Positions 55,771 to 63,907 of a stretch of 64,000 bases of DNA are shown in pieces. The stretch comes from Pseudomonas fluorescens. GTDB taxonomy: Bacteria; Pseudomonadota; Gammaproteobacteria; Pseudomonadales; Pseudomonadaceae. Positions within the stretch are counted from its first letter, which is position 1; every line of letters begins with the position of its first letter. Below the pieces are notes generated by a model. The model saw only the letters and a list, made by a program, of their open reading frames with translations, searched no databases and was not told the origin of the DNA. The translations under genes and the position numbers were made by a program. Location: positions 3,906,001 through 3,970,000 of the forward strand of contig NZ_CP008896.1 of NCBI RefSeq assembly GCF_000730425.1. The letters are read 5' to 3'.

Positions 55771-57842
55771 GCGACGAAGCCCAGCGCTGGAAAGAAAAAT
55801 ACCTGTTAAGCATCGAGCAACAAGAAAAGCTCGAGCGCCGTTGGGCTGCGCGCCTCGACTTGCTGCGCCGTGGCTTGGTGCGCAGCACCCTGGCGGCCGA
55901 GGGCACGGACCGGGCTGTCGACCAATGCATGAAAGAGATGCGAGATGTGGTGCGTAGCGATGACATGGACGCTGCGCTCGCTGCCTTGTTGCCGCGCCTG
56001 GAAAAGGCCGTGCTGGACTCCGAGCAGCGCCGTGAGACGCGGGTTGATCAAATCAGCACGGCCCTGACCGCGCTGGTCGCGCAATTGCAGGCGCTGCCGT
56101 TACCCCGGGAAGTCAGCCGCCCGCTGAAGAACTTTGCCAAGCAGTTGGACAGCCGTGTTGGCCAGGCGCGGGAGATTCCCCTGCTGCTCAGTGAGTTGAG
56201 CGGGCTTCAAGGGCAGGCGCTGAGCAATCTTGAGTCGGATAACGAACCCGCTCGCCCGGGCTTGCTGCAACGTCTGTTTGGCGCGAAGGAGGCGGACACA
56301 GAGGGTGAACCCGCTGTTTCCCCGGCCACCCGGCAAACCCCAACGGTAGAATCCAGCCCAACCGCCCAGGTGGTTGAGGAGGCTCCCGAGCTGGCCCAGG
56401 CGCTGCGTGCCTTTGCACCACAAGCCCAGGCCCCGCAGCAGCCGGTACCTGAGGCTGCGCCTGTGGCGGTGAGCGTTGCGCCCCGAATCGATGTCGAGGA
56501 GCGCTTGGCAACACCGCAGCAGGCACCGATGGCCCGGTTGGTGCCCGTCGAGATACCTGTCGCGGCCATCGAAACGCTAGAACAACGCCAACCAGTCGAA
56601 GTCATTGCTGCCCCGCAGCCTGAGCGCGTGCTTGCAGCGATACCCGCAGCACCTCAGGCCCAGCCAGAAGCGCCGCAGCCTACGGTGATCGGCAGCCTGT
56701 CGTTGCCGCCGGTGCTGGAGGATGAGTCGGTTGAAGTTGATCCTGACGCGCTGGATGGCGAGGAGCTATACGCCCTGCCCGATTCTCCCGAGCCGTCCTA
56801 CAGTTCGGTCGCCAAACATATTGAAGGCACCCTGCTCGGCCTGCTGGGTGATCTCGACCTGCCCGAGCATCACCGGCCCCAGGCCGAAGCCATGCGCGAG
56901 CGCCTGGCCCACGGACTGAATTGGTACGAGTTGCTGCCGATCCTCGATGACCTGGCGGTATTGATGCTGGCCATCACTGACAGCGGCCAGCATGAGTTCG
57001 AAGCCTACCTCAAGCGTCTCAACGAGCGGCTGGAAGCCTTCCAGAGCAATCTGCAGGCGGCCAGCGATGGGCATGCCGACAGTCGCAGCGCCGCGCGCGA
57101 GATGGATACGCACATCCGTGAGCAGATGGATGGCTTGCAAAGCAGTGTCCAGGAAGCCGCCGATCTCGATGACCTCAAGCAAGTGCTGGAGAGTCACCTT
57201 GAGGGCCTGTTGGGGGCCATGGACGAGCACCAGAAACAGCGTGACCAGCGCGAACATGAAGTCGCCGCACGGCTGCAGGGGTTGGCTGAGCGGGTGGCGA
57301 GCATGGAGCAGGAGGCCCAGGGCTATCGTGACCACCTTGAGGTCCAGCGCCAGAAAGCGTTGATCGACCCACTCACCGGCTTGCCCAATCGTGCGGCCTG
57401 GAACGAGCGCCTGGAGTATGAGGTCAATGCCTGGCACCAACAGGGCAACAGCCTGTCACTGGCGATGCTGGACCTTGATCATTTCAAGCGTATCAACGAC
57501 AGCTACGGCCATCTGGCGGGCGACAAGGTGCTGAAAATCATCGCCAATGTGTTGAGCAAGCGCCTGCGGCCGACTGATTTTATCGCACGCTTTGGCGGTG
57601 AGGAGTTTGTGCTGCTGATGCCGGATTCGGCGTTGGGCGATGCGCTGGAACTCGGCGAGCGACTGCGGGCGGCCATCGAGGCATGCCCGTTTCACTTCAA
57701 GGGCGAGCGCGTGACCATCACCATGTCCATCGGCATGGCGCAGTTCCAGCCCGGCGAGCGCAGTGACCTGGCCCTCAAGCGCGCTGACGAAGCCTTGTAT
57801 CGGGCCAAGGCGGCGGGACGCAATCAGGTGCAGGCGGCCTGA
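55767..57842 (+). CDS. dgcH: Diguanylate cyclase (GGDEF), DgcH-like
   Basis: Makes cyclic di-GMP. The 691-residue protein has a helical N-terminal region (1-~170) and a low-complexity Pro/Ala/Gln stretch (~175-335). A helical coiled-coil region follows (~350-520), and a C-terminal GGDEF domain has GGEEF at 610-614 and an RxxD inhibitory site at about 601-604. The active half-site residues are intact, so the enzyme is probably active and product-inhibited. No membrane segment is visible. The name follows the P. aeruginosa counterpart at the same position; the function of the N-terminal region is unknown. Confidence 0.92.
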   Translation: MSDEAQRWKEKYLLSIEQQEKLERRWAARLDLLRRGLVRSTLAAEGTDRAVDQCMKEMRDVVRSDDMDAALAALLPRLEKAVLDSEQRRETRVDQISTALTALVAQLQALPLPREVSRPLKNFAKQLDSRVGQAREIPLLLSELSGLQGQALSNLESDNEPARPGLLQRLFGAKEADTEGEPAVSPATRQTPTVESSPTAQVVEEAPELAQALRAFAPQAQAPQQPVPEAAPVAVSVAPRIDVEERLATPQQAPMARLVPVEIPVAAIETLEQRQPVEVIAAPQPERVLAAIPAAPQAQPEAPQPTVIGSLSLPPVLEDESVEVDPDALDGEELYALPDSPEPSYSSVAKHIEGTLLGLLGDLDLPEHHRPQAEAMRERLAHGLNWYELLPILDDLAVLMLAITDSGQHEFEAYLKRLNERLEAFQSNLQAASDGHADSRSAAREMDTHIREQMDGLQSSVQEAADLDDLKQVLESHLEGLLGAMDEHQKQRDQREHEVAARLQGLAERVASMEQEAQGYRDHLEVQRQKALIDPLTGLPNRAAWNERLEYEVNAWHQQGNSLSLAMLDLDHFKRINDSYGHLAGDKVLKIIANVLSKRLRPTDFIARFGGEEFVLLMPDSALGDALELGERLRAAIEACPFHFKGERVTITMSIGMAQFQPGERSDLALKRADEALYRAKAAGRNQVQAA

Positions 57843-57884
57843 AAAGTTGTTCCATTTTGTAAGCCTGCCGCTGAACGGCAAACG

Positions 57885-57920
57885 GTACGTTACACTGTTG
57901 CATTATTGTCTTTAACGTAC
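57885..57920. promoter_or_regulatory. Inverted repeat before the amidase gene
   Basis: GTACGTTA (57885-57892) and TAACGTAC (57913-57920) are exact inverted arms, extendable to ACGGTACGTTA/TAACGTACTGT with one wobble, 20 bases apart. The gene ATG is 12 bases downstream. It might be an operator or a leader hairpin; evidence is symmetry only. Confidence 0.4.
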
Positions 57921-57931
57921 TGTCGGTTGCC

Positions 57932-58708
57932 ATGAAATTTCTAGTTGTTGCTCTTCTGTCCCTCACACTCGTCGGCTGTGCAAGTGGCCCGCGGCTGGAT
58001 ACCAGCCACCCGTCGGTGAACTTCGATAATCGTGTGCAGTTCGTCGTCCTGCACTACACCGCGACCAACCTCCAAGGCTCGCTGGCGCTATTGACCAAGG
58101 GCCAGGTCAGCAGCCACTACCTGATTGGCGACGATGCCCGTGCGACCATCTATAAGCTGGTAGATGAAGACAAGCGTTCCTGGCATGCCGGGGCAAGCGA
58201 GTGGATGGGGCGTACCTGGCTCAATTCCAGTTCCATTGGTATCGAGATCGTCAATCCGGGCTACCGCGATACACCTACCGGGCGTGTCTGGTATCCGTAC
58301 TCCGAAGCGCAGATCCAGTCCCTGGTGACCTTGCTCAAGGACATCAGCCAGCGCAACAGGATCAACCCGAAGTTCATTATCGGCCATAGCGATATCGCTC
58401 CCGGTCGCAAGCTCGATCCAGGCCCGTTGTTCCCGTGGAAGCGCCTGGCGGATGAAGGTTTGGGGATCTGGCCCGAGGCTCAGGCGGTTGCGCGCTATCA
58501 GGTCGAGTACACCAGGCAACTGCCGAGCATTACCTGGTTCCAGGAAGAGCTGGCACGCTTGGGTTATGCCACGCCGCAGACGGGCGAACTGGATGTGGCG
58601 ACACGGCGCGTGCTGGCTGCGTTCCAGATGCGCTTCCGGCCAGCACTGTTCGACGGCACGCCGGATGCGCAAAGTGCCGCGATCCTGCGGGTATTGAATC
58701 ACCGCTGA
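57932..58708 (+). CDS. N-acetylmuramoyl-L-alanine amidase, lipoprotein (AmpDh2-like)
   Basis: Cleaves the muramyl-peptide bond of peptidoglycan. The 258-residue protein has a lipobox ('LTLVGCASG', lipid Cys at 16) and the AmpD fold with zinc ligands in 'FVVLHYTATN' and 'GHSDIAPGRKLDPGP', and 'WHAGASEWMGRTWLNSSSIG'. The C-terminal ~60 residues resemble a peptidoglycan-binding domain ('GYATPQTGELDVATRRVLAA'). The lipid anchor places it in the outer membrane, as AmpDh2. Confidence 0.93.
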   Translation: MKFLVVALLSLTLVGCASGPRLDTSHPSVNFDNRVQFVVLHYTATNLQGSLALLTKGQVSSHYLIGDDARATIYKLVDEDKRSWHAGASEWMGRTWLNSSSIGIEIVNPGYRDTPTGRVWYPYSEAQIQSLVTLLKDISQRNRINPKFIIGHSDIAPGRKLDPGPLFPWKRLADEGLGIWPEAQAVARYQVEYTRQLPSITWFQEELARLGYATPQTGELDVATRRVLAAFQMRFRPALFDGTPDAQSAAILRVLNHR

Positions 58709-58728
58709 GCGGCTAAGCACGCAATTCT

Positions 58729-58818
58729 TGTAGGAGCTGGCTTGCCAGCGATAGCGATTTTTCAGTCACTGCAATGAATGACCGACACACCGCTATCGCA
58801 GGCAAGCCAGCGTCCACC
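58729..58818. repeat. REP-type inverted repeat
   Basis: The arms 'TGTAGGAGCTGGCTTGCCAG' and 'GCAGGCAAGCCAGCGTCCAC' have diverged on the right. Between the convergent amidase and kinB genes. Confidence 0.8.
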
Positions 58819-58849
58819 CTTGATCTTCGCCGTGTGTTTGACTGACCGC

Positions 58850-60637
58850 TTACAGCGGCAACGCCATATAGAACTGCGTGCCCTGCCCTGGCCGGGAATA
58901 GACCCCCATGCGGCCCCCGTGCAACTGTACGATCTCCTTGCACAGTGCCAGCCCCAGCCCAGCCCCGCCTTTCTTGCGACCAACCTGGACGAACGGCTCG
59001 AAAATCCGGCCCTGCTGACCGTAGGCGATGCCTTCGCCGTTGTCCTCGACGCTGATGATCAGGCGTTCGCCATGGCGACGTGCTTGCAGGCGTATCTGCC
59101 CGCCGTCGCTGGTGTGACGCAGGGCATTGCCCAACAGATTGTCCAGGACCCGTTCCAATTGCGCCCGGTCGGCATGCAGCCTGGGCAGCTGTTCTTGTGC
59201 TTCTACCACCAGCTCGATGTTTTGCGCATTTGCCAGTTCGGCAAAGCGTGCGCGGGCATGTTCAAGCAGGTCGTTGATGTCGCAAGGCGCCAGGGTGAGT
59301 TTCTGCAGGCCATTCTGGTAACGGGAGAAGTTCAGCAAGTCATTGATCAGTTGCATCAAGCGCTGCATTTCTTCGTTGACTGTATTCAACAGGTCGGCTT
59401 CGCGCGACTCAGGAGGGAATTTCGCCCGCTCCTGGAACAGGCCGAACGCCATGTGCATGCCCGTGACTGGCGTACGCAGTTCATGGGAGGCGCGCAGCAC
59501 GAACTCGCTGCGCACCCGTTCGAAGGCGCGCTGCTCGGTAACGTCATGCAACACCATCACGGCGCCGAGGATATGCCCCTCGTGGTGGCTGACGGGCGTC
59601 ATGCTGTAGGTCAGCAGGCGCGATTCGCCCTCGACTTCCACTTCCAGGTCGTCGGGTGCGCGTTCCAGGGTGCCGCCGCGCAGCACCAGATGCAGTTGCT
59701 CATCCAGTTCAGGGCGTTGCAGCGCTTCTCCCAGCTCCTGTCCCAGACGGCTGTCGTCCCAGCCCAACTGGCGCTGGGCGACTGGGTTGAGGTGTTCCAG
59801 GCGCCCTTGGCGGTCGATCATCAGCAAACCGTCGTCGATGCTGTCGAGCACGGCCTGCAAGCGTTGCTGGCCGGCGAGCAATTCGTCGACATTCGTCGCC
59901 TGATGCTGGCGCAAGGCTTCGGCCATGATGCCAAAGCGCCGGGTCAGTTGGTTCATTTCTGCCGCTGAAGAAATCGGCAGGGTGACATCAAAATTGCCTT
60001 GGCCGATTTTGTCGGCAGCCTTGGCCAAGGCTTCGATCGGCCCGCCAAAGCGCCGGGCAATGCCATGGGCGGTGATGAAGCCAATGATCAGTACCGCCAG
60101 GCCTACCAGCCCGAGCAGGCCGGCAATCCACAGGGCACGCTCGCGAGACTGGCTTTCGGTGTCGTTGATGTTGTCCAGCGCTTTTTTGTGCTCGCTGATC
60201 AGCCCGTTGCGCAACACGTTGAAACTGGAGGTGAGTTTTTCGTTATTGCGCAGGGAAGGCGGCGCACTTTCATTTTCTTCGAAGGCTTCCAGGAACGTCA
60301 GGTAATCAGCCTTGGCCTGGGTGAAGCCTCCAGCCCTGGCGACGCTCATTTCATGGGCGATGCCTTGGTCCAGCAGCTTGAAATACTGTCGTTTGGACGA
60401 CTCCAGGGCGACCGGATCCGGCGTGTCGTTGAGCATCAATATCAACTGGTCGCCCAGGGTCTGGCGCAGCTTGAGCCCCAGGTCCAGGGTAATGAAGTTG
60501 CTGCGGATCAGGGATTCCTGGGTCTTGGCCATTTGCATGACGCTCACCAGGCCCAGCAGCAACCCGAGCAGGGCCACGGTGATCAGCGCAGAAATGCTCA
60601 GGAACAGTCGCGTGCGCAGTTTCATCGCCAGCTTCAT
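58850..60637 (-). CDS. kinB: Sensor histidine kinase/phosphatase KinB
   Basis: Membrane sensor of the AlgB response regulator, controlling alginate and virulence genes in P. aeruginosa. The 595 residues equal the known KinB length. Features are an N-terminal helix ('ISALITVALLGLLLGLV'), a ~120-residue periplasmic domain, a second helix, HAMP ('GGPIEALAKAADKIGQGNFD') and PAS ('VLDSIDDGLLMIDRQGRLEH'). The H-box 'FVLRASHELRTPVTGM' and the N/G boxes 'LLGNALRHTSDGG', 'GEGIAYG', 'GGAGLGLALC' follow. The start at 60637 lies ten bases after the algB stop; ATG 60625 is also possible. Confidence 0.96.
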   Translation of the reverse strand: MKLAMKLRTRLFLSISALITVALLGLLLGLVSVMQMAKTQESLIRSNFITLDLGLKLRQTLGDQLILMLNDTPDPVALESSKRQYFKLLDQGIAHEMSVARAGGFTQAKADYLTFLEAFEENESAPPSLRNNEKLTSSFNVLRNGLISEHKKALDNINDTESQSRERALWIAGLLGLVGLAVLIIGFITAHGIARRFGGPIEALAKAADKIGQGNFDVTLPISSAAEMNQLTRRFGIMAEALRQHQATNVDELLAGQQRLQAVLDSIDDGLLMIDRQGRLEHLNPVAQRQLGWDDSRLGQELGEALQRPELDEQLHLVLRGGTLERAPDDLEVEVEGESRLLTYSMTPVSHHEGHILGAVMVLHDVTEQRAFERVRSEFVLRASHELRTPVTGMHMAFGLFQERAKFPPESREADLLNTVNEEMQRLMQLINDLLNFSRYQNGLQKLTLAPCDINDLLEHARARFAELANAQNIELVVEAQEQLPRLHADRAQLERVLDNLLGNALRHTSDGGQIRLQARRHGERLIISVEDNGEGIAYGQQGRIFEPFVQVGRKKGGAGLGLALCKEIVQLHGGRMGVYSRPGQGTQFYMALPL

Positions 60638-60647
60638 AAGGTGCAGC

Positions 60648-61994
60648 TCACAGGTTGTATTGCTTGCGTTTGCGATACAGCGTCGAAGCATCGATGCCCA
60701 GGGTCTTGGCCGCCTGGTCCAGGGTGTCGCTGGTGGCCAGAACGGCGCCGATATGGGCCTTTTCCAGCTCATCCAGGCTCAACGCCGCCCCAATGCGTGG
60801 TGAGTTATTGGTCGGTTGCTCGGCCATCCCCAGATGGCTGATCTCAACCTTCTCCTGGGCACAGATGATGCTCGCCCGTTCCACGACGTTGCGCAGTTCG
60901 CGGATATTGCCCGGCCAACGGTAGTTGAGCAGTGCTTCACGGGCCTCATCGCTGAAGCCGCGGGCCGGTCGTGCATACTCCTTGACGAAGCGTGCGAGGA
61001 AGCGGTCGGCGAGGGCCAGGATATCTTCGCTGCGCTCGCGCAGCGGCGGCAGGTGCAGGGTGATGGCGTTCAGGCGATACAGCAAGTCTTCGCGAAAACG
61101 CCCGTCGCGCACCATGTCTTCCAGGTTCAGGTTGGTCGCCGCCAGGATGCGCACATCGGCGCGTCGGGTGACCGGGTCGCCGACCCGTTCATATTCCTTG
61201 TCCTGGATAAAACGCAGCAGCTTGGGTTGCAGCGTCAGGGGAAAGTCGCCGATCTCGTCAAGGAACAGGGTGCCGCCGTCCGCCTGGTTGACCCGGCCCA
61301 GAGTGCTTTCGCTGGCACCGGTAAAGGCCCCGCGGCTGTGGCCGAACAGCTCGCTTTCCATCAGTTCGGCGGTCAGGGACGGGCAGTTGATGGTGACACA
61401 GGACTTTTTCGCCCTTTTGCTCCAGCCATGGATGGCCCGGGCCAGTTCGCCTTTACCGGTGCCGGACTCGCCCAGGATCAGGATATTGGCATCGGTACCG
61501 GCCACTTGGCGGGCGGTCTCCAGTACCACCATCATCGATGGGCTATGGGAGTCGAGACCATCTTTGGGTTGGCGCACTTCGCCTTCCAGTGCTTCCAGGC
61601 GTGCCGACAGCTGACGCACTTCCAATTGCTTGGCGGTGGCCAGGCGCAGTTGGTCCGGGCTGCAAGGCTTGACCAGGTAATCGGCCGCGCCGGCCTGGAT
61701 TGCATCTACGGCGGTATCGACGGCCGAATGAGCGGTGACGATCACTACGCGCATCCAGGGTGCCTGGATGCGCATCTGCGCCAGCACGTCCAGGCCGTTG
61801 TCTTCGCCCAGGCGCAGGTCCAGGAAGCACAGGTCAAACACCTGGCGCTGCAACAGAGCATCGGCCTGGGCCGCGCTGTTGGCGGTGGCGACCGTATAGC
61901 CTTCATCTTCCAGGCAGTAACGGAAGGTGCGCAGGATTGCGGACTCGTCGTCCACTAAAAGAATGCGGCCTTGAAGCTCCTTGGCTGATTCCAT
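60648..61994 (-). CDS. algB: NtrC-family response regulator AlgB
   Basis: Two-component regulator phosphorylated by KinB, activating alginate genes in P. aeruginosa. The 448-residue protein has a receiver domain with Asp59 ('CFLDLRLGEDNGL') and an AAA+ domain with Walker A 'GESGTGKGELARAIHG', 'GAFTGASEST' (sigma-54 contact loop) and 'GGTLFLDEIGDFPL'. A C-terminal Fis-type HTH ends in 'LDQAAKTLGIDASTLYRKRK'. The sigma-54 contact motif is intact. A sigma-54-type promoter lies just upstream on the other strand. Confidence 0.97.
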   Translation of the reverse strand: MESAKELQGRILLVDDESAILRTFRYCLEDEGYTVATANSAAQADALLQRQVFDLCFLDLRLGEDNGLDVLAQMRIQAPWMRVVIVTAHSAVDTAVDAIQAGAADYLVKPCSPDQLRLATAKQLEVRQLSARLEALEGEVRQPKDGLDSHSPSMMVVLETARQVAGTDANILILGESGTGKGELARAIHGWSKRAKKSCVTINCPSLTAELMESELFGHSRGAFTGASESTLGRVNQADGGTLFLDEIGDFPLTLQPKLLRFIQDKEYERVGDPVTRRADVRILAATNLNLEDMVRDGRFREDLLYRLNAITLHLPPLRERSEDILALADRFLARFVKEYARPARGFSDEAREALLNYRWPGNIRELRNVVERASIICAQEKVEISHLGMAEQPTNNSPRIGAALSLDELEKAHIGAVLATSDTLDQAAKTLGIDASTLYRKRKQYNL

Positions 61995-62388
61995 CTGTCC
62001 CGCGCTCCTTAAAATAAGAATGATTGATCTTGGTTAGTCCCGGAATAATCGGGCAAGTTGCATGGTTTATTCTGATCGATTCAAAGCCTTGTCGCGCAGC
62101 TATCTGAAACTCTTCCTACTTATATGCTTGGGTAGCGTGTTTTCGACCCTGTTTGGTGTCTCGGCAGTCCTACAGGCCCTTCTGACCCCTTAGCCGACCG
62201 CTGACCATCGTGCATTTCGCACGGTGAGGATAGGCGCATCGTGCAGGATGCTGCTGGAAATAAACTCATGGATATTATAACTATTTGATTTTGTTGATTT
62301 TTATTTGAAATAAAAACTGGCATGCACTCTGCAATACCCCTCCTACAAGCGTGATAACGAACAAAACAACATGCGGGAGAGATTCAGG
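61995..62388. other. 394-base divergent gap between algB and a small membrane-protein gene
   Basis: Control region for both directions. The algB side has 'AAGGAGCGCGGGACAG' as ribosome site. 62270-62315 is strongly A+T-rich, a possible bending or activator region upstream of the sigma-54-type promoter. No gene features were found. Confidence 0.6.
62319..62334 (+). promoter_or_regulatory. Sigma-54 (RpoN) promoter
   Basis: TGGCATGCACTCTGCA has GG (62320-62321) and GC (62332-62333) with exactly ten bases between. It differs from TGGCACG-N4-TTGCA in two positions only. The predicted start is near 62344, 45 bases before the ATG at 62389. The flanking A+T-rich stretch fits activator-assisted promoters. 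Confidence 0.7.
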
Positions 62389-62673
62389 ATGACTCGCCAA
62401 AGCCTCAAGCCATTGCGTGTATCGCCATTGCGCCTTCAGCAGGGGCTATTTGCCAGCCTTGCGTTGATGGTGACCTTGATCGGTGGCCAGCAGCTGCAGC
62501 ATTGGCAGCAGAGTCAGCACTCCGCCCCGCAGTTCGAGCACGCCCCCAAGACACAGACCCATTTCCGTTCCGTTGGTAGCAACAGTGCTGACGTGACAGC
62601 CCCTCGCATGATGGCGGTTGAACAGGGCATTGCCCTGTATGACGAACCCGTCCAGGAACGTTGGGTGTTCTAG
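62389..62673 (+). CDS. Small single-pass membrane protein, unknown
   Basis: A 94-residue protein with a basic N-terminus ('[20 protein letters not shown]'), one helix ('[13 protein letters not shown]') and a Gln/His-rich outer part ('[20 protein letters not shown]'), ending 'EPVQERWVF'. I recognise no family. The ATG at 62389 follows 'GGGAGAGATTCAGG', better than the in-frame ATG at 62371. First gene after the sigma-54-type promoter; the two genes downstream are in the same direction. Confidence 0.7.
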   Translation: MTRQSLKPLRVSPLRLQQGLFASLALMVTLIGGQQLQHWQQSQHSAPQFEHAPKTQTHFRSVGSNSADVTAPRMMAVEQGIALYDEPVQERWVF

Positions 62674-62752
62674 GCACGAACCTGCCGCCCCGCAGGGTGC
62701 GACAGGATGGCTGCACGGCAGCCATTTCTATAGGCGTAAAAGGAGAATCACC

Positions 62753-62917
62753 ATGTTGAGTTGGGCAATCACATTCCTGATCATTGCCATCGTGGCTGCA
62801 GTCCTGGGCTTCGGTGGTATCGCGGGCACCGCCACGGGTATCGCCAAGATTCTCTTTGTCGTATTCCTGGTGATGTTCATCGCTTCCTTCTTCTTTGGCC
62901 GTCGCGGTCGAGGCTGA
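62753..62917 (+). CDS. DUF1328 small membrane protein (YtjA-like)
   Basis: A 54-residue, two-helix protein ('[20 protein letters not shown]', '[20 protein letters not shown]' and a 'GRRGRG' tail), the DUF1328/YtjA pattern. Functions in the family are poorly known, often linked to envelope stress. It has a strong 'AAAGGAGAATCACC' ribosome site and a two-base gap to the next gene. The longer open frame beginning at 62618 lacks a good start. Confidence 0.9.
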   Translation: MLSWAITFLIIAIVAAVLGFGGIAGTATGIAKILFVVFLVMFIASFFFGRRGRG

Positions 62918-62919
62918 AC

Positions 62920-63387
62920 ATGGTCAACTTGTCTCTCAAAACCCTTGCTGCCGCCCTGTTGCTAGGCGGCAGTGGCTTGGCCCTGGCCGCCAATGACGGC
63001 CAGGCGCGGGCCAATGAACTGCTCAATGCCGACCCGCAATATCGCGAAACCTGGCAGGGCGTGGTGAAGAAGGAAGAGCGTCTGCCTGAATGGGTGATCA
63101 ACCTCTCGGGCACCTCTGAGCAAATGAATGCCGTGACGGAAGACGGAGATGGGTATTTGGTCGGGCCACTGTGTGAAACGGCTGACACCTGCCTAAATAA
63201 GCGTCTGATCGTTGCGTTCAGTATGGATAAGGACGATGCCTACGCGATGTTGGTCGAAGTCCCTGCAGGGCTTCCGGCGGATAAGTCACCTACACGCCAT
63301 GCGGACTATCGCTTCATCGGCAAGCCGGATGAAGGCATGCGGAAGTTGCTGATGGAGCAACTGAAGAAAGATCCGAATTGGTACTAG
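62920..63387 (+). CDS. Inhibitor of vertebrate lysozyme (Ivy) family protein
   Basis: A 155-residue secreted protein with a Sec signal (1-24, 'SGLALAAND'). The mature domain has the Ivy-type disulfide loop Cys85-ETADT-Cys91 ('GPLCETADTCLNKRLIVAF'), which in Ivy proteins occupies the lysozyme active site, although the inner residues differ from the classical CKPHDC. Inhibition of a host C-type lysozyme or an endogenous lytic enzyme is likely. Coupled to the DUF1328 gene by two bases. Confidence 0.85.
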   Translation: MVNLSLKTLAAALLLGGSGLALAANDGQARANELLNADPQYRETWQGVVKKEERLPEWVINLSGTSEQMNAVTEDGDGYLVGPLCETADTCLNKRLIVAFSMDKDDAYAMLVEVPAGLPADKSPTRHADYRFIGKPDEGMRKLLMEQLKKDPNWY

Positions 63388-63402
63388 GCCCGTCTGCGGG
63401 CC
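63387..63402 (+). terminator. Short hairpin after the Ivy gene
   Basis: GGCCCG-TCTG-CGGGCC starts at the last base of the stop codon. There is no T-run, so it is a hairpin end rather than a classical intrinsic terminator. Confidence 0.4.
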
Positions 63403-63563
63403 TGCCCAATATGGAAACAGGTCAACTGCTCGTTTGCGTTTGCATCACCGCCTGCCGGCGGTGCATGACCAGGGGGCCGGGTTGCTCTGATCAAGCTGGA
63501 TCGGCGTGACCTACGGGGACAGGGAGTGCCTGCGCAAGGGCCGGGTCAGGAGAAAGGCTGCGA

Positions 63564-63601
63564 CGCGAGTCCACAGGCCGTTTTGGCCTGATGGACTTGC
63601 G
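63564..63601 (+). other. Strong hairpin, possible structured RNA
   Basis: Left arm CGCGAGTCCACAGGCC, loop GTTTT, right arm GGCCTGATGGACTTGCG. Sixteen pairs with one bulged base and one G-T pair. It lies about 180 bases after the Ivy gene, too far to be its normal terminator, and no T-run follows. Confidence 0.5.
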
Positions 63602-63892
63602 ACGGGCTTGATAGCCATCACACGGCATTTATGCCGCACATAGCTACAAATTTCCCTTCTGCTTCATCACAACCGTTTCGCGGTGTTGCTGCGCGACCAT
63701 CTATCGAGAAAGTTTGCCCTCGGCCAGACTAGTTTTTCGATGGTATGCGTAGGAATTTTCACGAGTTTTTTCCGGCCGGCAAATAAACCTAAAACCCCTG
63801 AGCGAGCCTGAAATGGCCGGTTCACGGCATGTATGCCTGACAAAATGTCGCATTCGAACTGACCAAACAGACAGTTTTATTTGAAAAAACCC

Positions 63893-63907
63893 ATGCCGAT
63901 TCGGCAT
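63893..63907. promoter_or_regulatory. Perfect 15-base dyad, possible operator
   Basis: ATGCCGA-T-TCGGCAT is exactly symmetric. It sits in an A+T-rich stretch that looks like an upstream control region. No regulator can be named. Confidence 0.35.

Noticed and set aside
63701..63907. A 68-codon reverse frame near the window end
   Set aside because: Composition is unlike genes around it, no start signal, and it spans an A+T-rich control-like region.
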